Translations under genes and position numbers: made by a program
Notes under the pieces: model-generated
Seen by the model: only the letters and a program-made list of their open reading frames with translations
What the model was told of the DNA's origin: nothing
The model's database searches: none
Origin: Pseudomonadota bacterium
GTDB lineage: Bacteria; Pseudomonadota; Gammaproteobacteria; Xanthomonadales; Xanthomonadaceae
Assembly: GCA_023388955.1 (NCBI GenBank)
Contig: JAEWFH010000042.1
Location: 1-5,208, forward strand
Length of the DNA stretch: 5,208 nt
Direction of reading: 5' to 3'
Part shown: piece by piece, positions 1 to 5,208 of the stretch
How the letters are laid out: each line of letters begins with the position of its first letter
Position numbering within the stretch: position 1 is the first letter of the stretch

Positions 1-630
<630 letters not shown>

Positions 631-734
631 GCGGAATTCCCGGAACAAAGAAGCCCGGATTCTGCCCCACCCAATGTATGTAGGGCGCAATAGCCGCGCA
701 GCGGGGTATTGCGCCGTATGTTGGGCGGGTGCCG

Positions 735-806
735 TTGTTTGCCATCCGACGTATGCGATTGTCTGGCATCCGGCGGTTTCCATTGTTTGCCATCCGGCGC
801 GCAATA
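735..806. repeat. Three imperfect 24-bp tandem repeats
   Basis: Units begin at 735, 759 and 783, an exact 24-bp period. The first 17 bases are conserved: TTGTTTGCCATCCGACG, TTGTCTGGCATCCGGCG and TTGTTTGCCATCCGGCG. Units 1 and 3 differ at one position, and unit 2 differs from unit 3 at two. The last seven bases of each unit diverge, and those of unit 3 (800-806) merge into the stem of the right-hand palindrome. The period equals eight codons, so frames crossing it give repeating peptides, but nothing suggests translation. The array sits inside the inverted pair and is probably part of the same mobile or amplified intergenic element. Confidence 0.9.
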
Positions 807-834
807 CGCCGCCCCGGTGGGGCGGCTATTGCGC
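799..834 (-). terminator. Strong hairpin just after the epimerase stop; REP-type, possible 3' end signal
   Basis: In the epimerase transcript the first structure after the stop codon (836-838) is a stem of 8 + 8 bp with a single bulge and a 3-nt loop (799-806/827-834 and 808-815/819-826). No run of T follows on the minus strand, so it is not a classical intrinsic terminator. REP-type hairpins at this position are known to protect mRNA 3' ends from exonucleases or to favour Rho-dependent ending. Either role here is inference. Confidence 0.4.
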
Positions 835-835
835 C

Positions 836-1884
<1,049 letters not shown>

Positions 1885-1888
<4 letters not shown>

Positions 1889-3162
1889 AGCCGCCCGTCC
1901 ACCGCGTCCCTGGGCAGCAGGCCCTTGACGTCATACACCACCCCGCCGTTGCGGACGAACCGGCGGACGCCGGCGGACGCAAGCTCGCAGAATTCATGGT
2001 GCGCCACGGTCAGGACCACCGCGTCGTACTCGCCGGTGGGGGGCTGGTCGATCAGTTCGAGTCCGTACTCATGCGATGCCTCTGCCGGATCCACCCACGG
2101 GTCGCGGATGTCCACCTGCACGTTGTATCCGCGCAAGGCGCAAATGATGTCCACCACCCGGGTATTGCGCAGGTCCGGGCAGTTCTCCTTGAACGCCAGT
2201 CCCAGCACCAGCACCCGCGCCTGCACCGGATTGATGCCCTTGCGCACCATCAGCCGGATCACCTCGCTGGCCACGTACGGCCCCATCCCGTCGTTGGTCC
2301 GGCGCCCGGCGAGGATCACGTCCGGGTGGTGGCCGACCTCCTGCGCCTTGTGGGTCAGGTAGTACGGGTCCACGCTGATGCAGTGCCCGCCCACCAGCCC
2401 GGGCCGGAACGGCAGGAAGTTCCACTTGGTCCCGGCGGCCTCCAGCACTTCCAGGGTGTCGATGCCGAGTTTGTTGAACAGCATCGCCAGGTCATTGACC
2501 AGCGCGATGTTGAGGTCACGCTGGGTGTTCTCGATCACCTTGGCGGCCTCGGCGACCTTGATGCTGCTCGCCTTGTGGGTGCCGGCGGTGATGATGCTGG
2601 CGTACAGCCGGTCGATGAAGTCCGCCGCCTCGGGAGTCGAACCGGAGGTGACCTTGAGGATGCTGGTGACCCGGTGCGTCTTGTCACCGGGATTGATCCG
2701 CTCCGGGCTGTAGCCGACGAAGAAGTCCTCGTTGAACACCAGCCCCGACACGCGCTCCAGGATCGGCACGCACACTTCTTCGGTGCAGCCGGGATAGACC
2801 GTGGATTCGTAGACCACCACGTCGCCTTTCTTGAGCACCCGGCCCAGCGACTCACTGGCCCGGGTCAGCGGTACCAGGTCCGGGCGCTTGGCCGAGTCGA
2901 TCGGCGTGGGGACGGTGACGATGAAGACGTTGCAGTCGCGCAGGTCCTCGACCTGGTCGCTGAACCGGAGCCGCGCCGCGCTGGCCAGCTCCTGCCCGTC
3001 CACCTCCAGCGTGCGGTCTTCCCCGGCACGCAATCCGTTGATCCGGACAGGATTTACGTCGAACCCGACCGTCTCGTAGTGCTTTCCGAATTCCACCGCC
3101 AGCGGCAAGCCGACGTACCCCAGGCCGACAATGGCCAAGCGGTCATTGACAAGTGTTGGCAT
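1885..3162 (-). CDS. tviB: UDP-N-acetylhexosamine 6-dehydrogenase, TviB/WbpO family
   Basis: NAD-dependent two-step oxidation of C6 of UDP-GlcNAc (TviB) or UDP-GalNAc (WbpO) to the uronic acid, in the cytoplasm. 425 residues from the ATG at 3160-3162, matching the family length. A TTG 33 bp upstream would add 11 residues unlike the family and lies in a hairpin, so it is not preferred; GGGAG sits just before the ATG. N-terminal NAD domain: AIVGLGYVGLPLA with glycines 13, 15, 18, and D35 in GFDVN. Then VTVPTPID (82-89), YESTVYPG (118-125), GYSPERINPGD (150-160), Lys202 in SSIKVAEAAKVIENTQRD, catalytic Cys261 in GGHCISVDPYYL, Asp265, and the C-terminal domain block KENCPDLRNTRV. The residue after Cys-Ile is Ser, where relatives normally have Gly. 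Blocks such as RASESLGRVLKKGD and AGRRTNDGMG resemble WbpO more than the neighbouring paralogue does. It overlaps the epimerase by 4 bp. The exact substrate is inferred. Confidence 0.88.
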
Positions 3163-3254
3163 GCGCTCCCGCCCCCGTTGCAGCACAGGCTGCAACTACC
3201 GAGAACGCAAGCGGCGCCGATCCGGTGCCACCGCCGCGAACGCGCGGGCTGGCC
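3163..3254. other. 92-bp spacer between the two dehydrogenase genes
   Basis: It separates the TAA of the first dehydrogenase from the ATG of the second. It holds one GTAG-headed hairpin (3177-3199) and a ribosome-site-like GGGAG next to the start at 3162. No promoter hexamers were convincing on the minus strand, so the genes are probably co-transcribed. Confidence 0.8.
3177..3199 (-). repeat. GTAG-headed palindrome in the leader of the second dehydrogenase
   Basis: The plus strand reads GTTGCAGC (3177-3184), loop ACAG, then GCTGCAAC (3189-3196): a perfect 8-bp stem with a 4-base loop. On the minus strand the stem is preceded by GTA, so it reads GTAG followed by the palindrome, the layout of single REP units. 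It ends 14 bases before the ATG at 3160-3162, just clear of the GGGAG ribosome site, and could affect ribosome access or mRNA processing. Family membership and any effect are inference. Confidence 0.6.
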
Positions 3255-4532
3255 TTACAACCTCCCGTCGGCCACGCCCTCCGGCAACGCCGACTTCACG
3301 TCGTACAGCACACACCGCTCCTTCCCGTAGGCACCGATCGCCCCGGTACCCGCCTCCAGCAGCCGCGCATGCGGCACCGCCAGGATCACCGCGTCGTACG
3401 TGCCTACCTCTGGAGTATCGACAAGCTCCACCCCCAACTCCCTGCGCGCCTGGCCGGCATCCGCCCACGGGTCGTGCACGTCCACCCGCGCATGCGAGGC
3501 CTCCAGCTCGCGCACGATGTCGATTACCCGGGTGTTGCGCAGGTCCGCACAGTCCGGCTTGAACGTCAGCCCCAACACCAGGATCCGTGAGTCGACGACG
3601 TGGATCCGCTTGCCGGCCATCAGCCGCAACACCTGGTGTGCGACGTGCAGGCCCATGCGACTGTTGATCCGGCGCGCGGTCAGGATCAGCTCCGGGTGGT
3701 AGCCCAGCACCGTGGCCTTGTGGGTCAGGTAGTACGGATCCACGCCGATGCAGTGCCCGCCGACCAGCCCAGGGGTGAAGGGCAGGAAGTTCCACTTGGT
3801 ACGCGCGGCGGCCAGTACGTCGGCCGTGTCGATGCCCATGGTCTGGAAGATCATCGCCAGCTCGTTGACCAGGGCGATGTTGACGTCGCGCTGGGTGTTC
3901 TCGATGACCTTGGCCGCCTCGGCGACCTTGATGCTGGGTGCGGGATGGGTGCCGGCGGTGATGATGGTCCGGTACAGCGCGTCGACGAACGCGGCCGTTT
4001 CCGGGGTGGACCCCGAGGTCACCTTGGTGATGGTCTCCAAGCGGTGCTCGCGATCGCCGGGATTGATGCGCTCCGGGCTGTAGCCGCAGAAGAAGTCACG
4101 GTTGAAAGACAGCCCCGAGGCCTCCTCCAGCACCGGGACACACACCTCCTCGGTGGTGCCGGGATACACCGTGGACTCGTACACCACCACGTCCCCGGGC
4201 TTGAGCACGGCGCCGACGGTGCGGCTTGCCTGCTCCAGCGGGCGCAGGTCGGGACGGGTGGCATCGTCCACCGGAGTAGGCACGGTGACGAGGTAGACAT
4301 TGCAGGCCGCAAGCGCGGCCGGGTTGGCCGAGAACTCCAGTCGCGTTGCTGCCGCGAGATCGTCGGAGTCGGTCTCCCCGGTGCGATCCCGGCCCTGCTG
4401 CAGTTCCTCAACCCGACCGGCATTGATATCGAAACCCAGGGTGTCGAAATGCCGGCCGAATGCCGCTGCCAGCGGCAGACCGACGTAGCCCAGTCCAACG
4501 ACGGCAATGCGCGCTGAATCGATCGAATGCAT
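3255..4532 (-). CDS. UDP-N-acetylhexosamine 6-dehydrogenase paralogue (nucleotide sugar dehydrogenase, TviB/WbpO-like)
   Basis: Same fold and chemistry as the downstream dehydrogenase: C6 oxidation of a UDP-N-acetylhexosamine to its uronic acid. 425 residues from the ATG at 4530-4532, with GGGAAG shortly upstream. A further in-frame start at 4578-4580 would add 16 residues with no family match. Motifs: AVVGLGYVGLPLA (glycines 13, 15, 18), GFDIN (D35), VTVPTPVD (82-89), YESTVYPG (118-125), GYSPERINPGD (150-160), Lys202 in PSIKVAEAAK, Cys261 in GGHCIGVDPYYL, Asp265, and KPDCADLRNTRV. All catalytic positions are intact. It aligns with the 1885-3162 product end to end without gaps, about 260 of 425 residues identical by hand count. 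Identity is highest around the active site and lowest after residue 385. It is the first sugar gene after the tRNA terminator. It could share the substrate of its neighbour or have moved to UDP-GlcNAc versus UDP-GalNAc; the sequence does not say which. Confidence 0.88.
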   Translation of the reverse strand: MHSIDSARIAVVGLGYVGLPLAAAFGRHFDTLGFDINAGRVEELQQGRDRTGETDSDDLAAATRLEFSANPAALAACNVYLVTVPTPVDDATRPDLRPLEQASRTVGAVLKPGDVVVYESTVYPGTTEEVCVPVLEEASGLSFNRDFFCGYSPERINPGDREHRLETITKVTSGSTPETAAFVDALYRTIITAGTHPAPSIKVAEAAKVIENTQRDVNIALVNELAMIFQTMGIDTADVLAAARTKWNFLPFTPGLVGGHCIGVDPYYLTHKATVLGYHPELILTARRINSRMGLHVAHQVLRLMAGKRIHVVDSRILVLGLTFKPDCADLRNTRVIDIVRELEASHARVDVHDPWADAGQARRELGVELVDTPEVGTYDAVILAVPHARLLEAGTGAIGAYGKERCVLYDVKSALPEGVADGRL

Positions 4533-4560
4533 CCTGCTTCCCGCCCGTGGAGGTGGCAAG

Positions 4561-4590
4561 ACTGTAAAGGGCGCGGCCACGCACCGACAG
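4561..4590 (-). promoter_or_regulatory. Weak candidate promoter for the sugar-nucleotide genes
   Basis: Between the tRNA terminator and the first dehydrogenase, the minus strand has TACAGT (4561-4566, four matches to TATAAT) and, 18 bp upstream, CTGTCG (4585-4590, three matches to TTGACA). The match is poor, but a promoter is expected here if the hairpin at 4615-4645 ends tRNA transcription. The sequence CCGACAG occurs twice at 8-bp spacing (4584-4590, 4592-4598), which might be a protein-binding direct repeat or chance. Confidence 0.25.
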
Positions 4591-4614
4591 TCCGACAGGC
4601 CTCGCCCCGGAAAC

Positions 4615-4645
4615 GACAGGGCCCGCCATTCCGGCGGGCCCTGTC
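4615..4645 (-). terminator. Intrinsic terminator after tRNA-Thr
   Basis: GACAGGGCCCGCC (4615-4627) and its exact reverse complement (4633-4645) form a 13-bp perfect GC-rich stem with a 5-base loop. On the minus strand it begins 7 bases after the tRNA CCA end and is followed by CGTTTCC, only three T in a row. Placement and stem strength fit a terminator of the ispH/tRNA transcript. The short T run means some read-through into the dehydrogenase genes is possible. Confidence 0.8.
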
Positions 4646-4651
4646 AGGTTC

Positions 4652-4727
<76 letters not shown>

Positions 4728-4738
4728 GCAGAAGCGGA

Positions 4739-4768
4739 ATTCTAGGTTTTCCGGGCGCTTGCGGTCAA
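4739..4768 (-). promoter_or_regulatory. Sigma-70-type promoter of tRNA-Thr, overlapping the ispH stop
   Basis: The minus strand has TTGACC (4763-4768, five of six matches to TTGACA), an 18-bp spacer and TAGAAT (4739-4744, five of six matches to TATAAT). Initiation about 7 bases past the -10 would leave a leader of a few bases before the mature tRNA 5' end at 4727. The TGA inside the -35 box is the ispH stop codon (4765-4767). Confidence 0.8.
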
Positions 4769-5208
4769 TCGACCAGCTGCACGCGCAGCTCCTTCGGCAG
4801 CGCGAACACCATGTTCTCCGGCTCGCCGTCGAGCTCCGTCAGGCTCCCCGCCCCCAGCTCGCGCAGCCGGTCGATCACCCCGCGCACCAGGATGTCCGGC
4901 GCCGAGGCGCCCGCGGTCACGCCGATCTTCTTGCGCCCGTCGACCCAGGCCGGGTCGATCTCCTCGGCGCCGTCGATGAGGTGCGCCTCCACCCCTTCCC
5001 GCTCGGCGAGCTCGCGCAAGCGGTTGGAATTGGAGCTGTTCACCGAGCCCACGACCAGGATCAGGTCGCACTTGCCGGCCAGCTCGCGCACCGCGTCCTG
5101 GCGGTTCTGGGTGGCGTAGCAGATGTCGTCCTTGCGCGGCCCCTGGATCGCCGGGAAGCGCTCGCGCAGCGCCTGGATGATGCCCAGCGTGTCGTCCACC
5201 GACAGCGT
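4765..5208 (-). CDS. ispH: 4-hydroxy-3-methylbut-2-enyl diphosphate reductase IspH (LytB), C-terminal part
   Basis: The last enzyme of the MEP pathway, a cytoplasmic [4Fe-4S] protein that reduces HMBPP to IPP and DMAPP. Only the last 147 residues are in the window, about half of the usual 310-320; the frame is open through 5208, beginning TLSVDDT. Family blocks seen: GPRKDDICYATQNRQDAV, whose Cys (codon 5119-5121) corresponds to E. coli Cys197, a cluster ligand; VVGSVNSSNSNRL, the substrate diphosphate-binding Ser/Asn loop; GVTAGASAPD with the second binding serine; and the C-terminal PKELRVQLVD. The stop TGA is at 4765-4767. The GTG at 5197-5199 is an internal Val codon, not a start. The first two cluster cysteines lie outside. 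It is immediately upstream of tRNA-Thr and probably has no functional link to the sugar genes. Identification is firm. Confidence 0.97.
   Translation of the reverse strand, partial: TLSVDDTLGIIQALRERFPAIQGPRKDDICYATQNRQDAVRELAGKCDLILVVGSVNSSNSNRLRELAEREGVEAHLIDGAEEIDPAWVDGRKKIGVTAGASAPDILVRGVIDRLRELGAGSLTELDGEPENMVFALPKELRVQLVD

Larger units (their letters stand above)
631..835. other. Intergenic spacer, mostly repeat sequence
   Basis: This gene-free stretch separates the epimerase stop from the DUF808 start. About 160 bp of it is the composite repeat described separately at 680-839. The remaining 631-679 is the immediate leader of the DUF808 gene. A poor -10-like CAGAAT (minus strand, 659-664) has no acceptable -35 at 16-18 bp, so no promoter is called. 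Small open frames crossing the spacer are read through repeat units and have no recognisable protein character. Confidence 0.8.

Noticed and set aside
659..690. Promoter for the DUF808 gene (CAGAAT with TTGCGC)
   Set aside because: The spacing is 20 bp and the hexamers are poor; the TTGCGC lies in the repeat arm.
735..806. Tandem units as a CRISPR array
   Set aside because: There is no separation into constant repeats and unique spacers of 30 bp or more; the units are directly adjacent and degenerate, and no cas gene is present.
3163..3195. TTG start at 3193-3195 giving an 11-residue longer dehydrogenase
   Set aside because: The added residues do not fit the family, the TTG lies within the hairpin stem, and the ATG at 3160-3162 has a ribosome site and gives the standard length.
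4765..5199. Short complete gene starting with GTG at 5197-5199
   Set aside because: The frame continues upstream as Thr-Leu-Ser before the Val, matching the interior of IspH, so it is the 3' part of a longer gene.

Overview
The window is GC-rich and every recognisable gene lies on the minus strand, so transcription runs from position 5208 towards 1. High GC, a gammaproteobacterial-looking IspH C-terminus, a tRNA gene with encoded CCA, and short palindromes headed by GTAG (the style of intergenic repeat described in Stenotrophomonas and relatives) suggest Xanthomonadales/Lysobacteraceae. That placement is inference; no 16S rRNA or phylogenetic marker search was possible.

In transcription order: (i) the C-terminal 147 residues of IspH, the last enzyme of the MEP isoprenoid pathway (4765-5208, N-terminus outside the window); (ii) a tRNA-Thr(CGT) gene at 4652-4727, with a good promoter whose -35 box overlaps the ispH stop codon and a 13-bp perfect terminator hairpin at 4615-4645; (iii) three sugar-nucleotide genes: a UDP-N-acetylhexosamine 6-dehydrogenase (3255-4532), a paralogous dehydrogenase of the TviB/WbpO type (1885-3162), and a TviC/WbpP-type UDP-GlcNAc/GlcNAcA 4-epimerase (836-1888) joined to it by an ATGA overlap; (iv) a 160-bp repeat structure (680-839) made of two inverted GTAG-headed palindromes around three 24-bp tandem units; (v) the first 210 residues of a DUF808/YedI-family inner-membrane protein (1-630, running off the window).

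The three sugar genes should convert UDP-GlcNAc into UDP-GlcNAcA and UDP-GalNAcA (or UDP-GalNAc into UDP-GalNAcA), the activated uronic acids used in capsule, O-antigen or exopolysaccharide of the Vi-antigen or P. aeruginosa O6 kind. No glycosyltransferase, flippase or polymerase is present in the window, so it holds precursor supply only. The two dehydrogenases align over all 425 residues without a gap, at about 61% identity by hand count, and look like an old tandem duplication.

Nothing here is a clearly undescribed system. The less ordinary points are the tandem dehydrogenase pair, the composite repeat that supplies the epimerase stop codon, a third GTAG-headed hairpin just ahead of the second dehydrogenase start, and the overlap of the tRNA promoter with the ispH stop.
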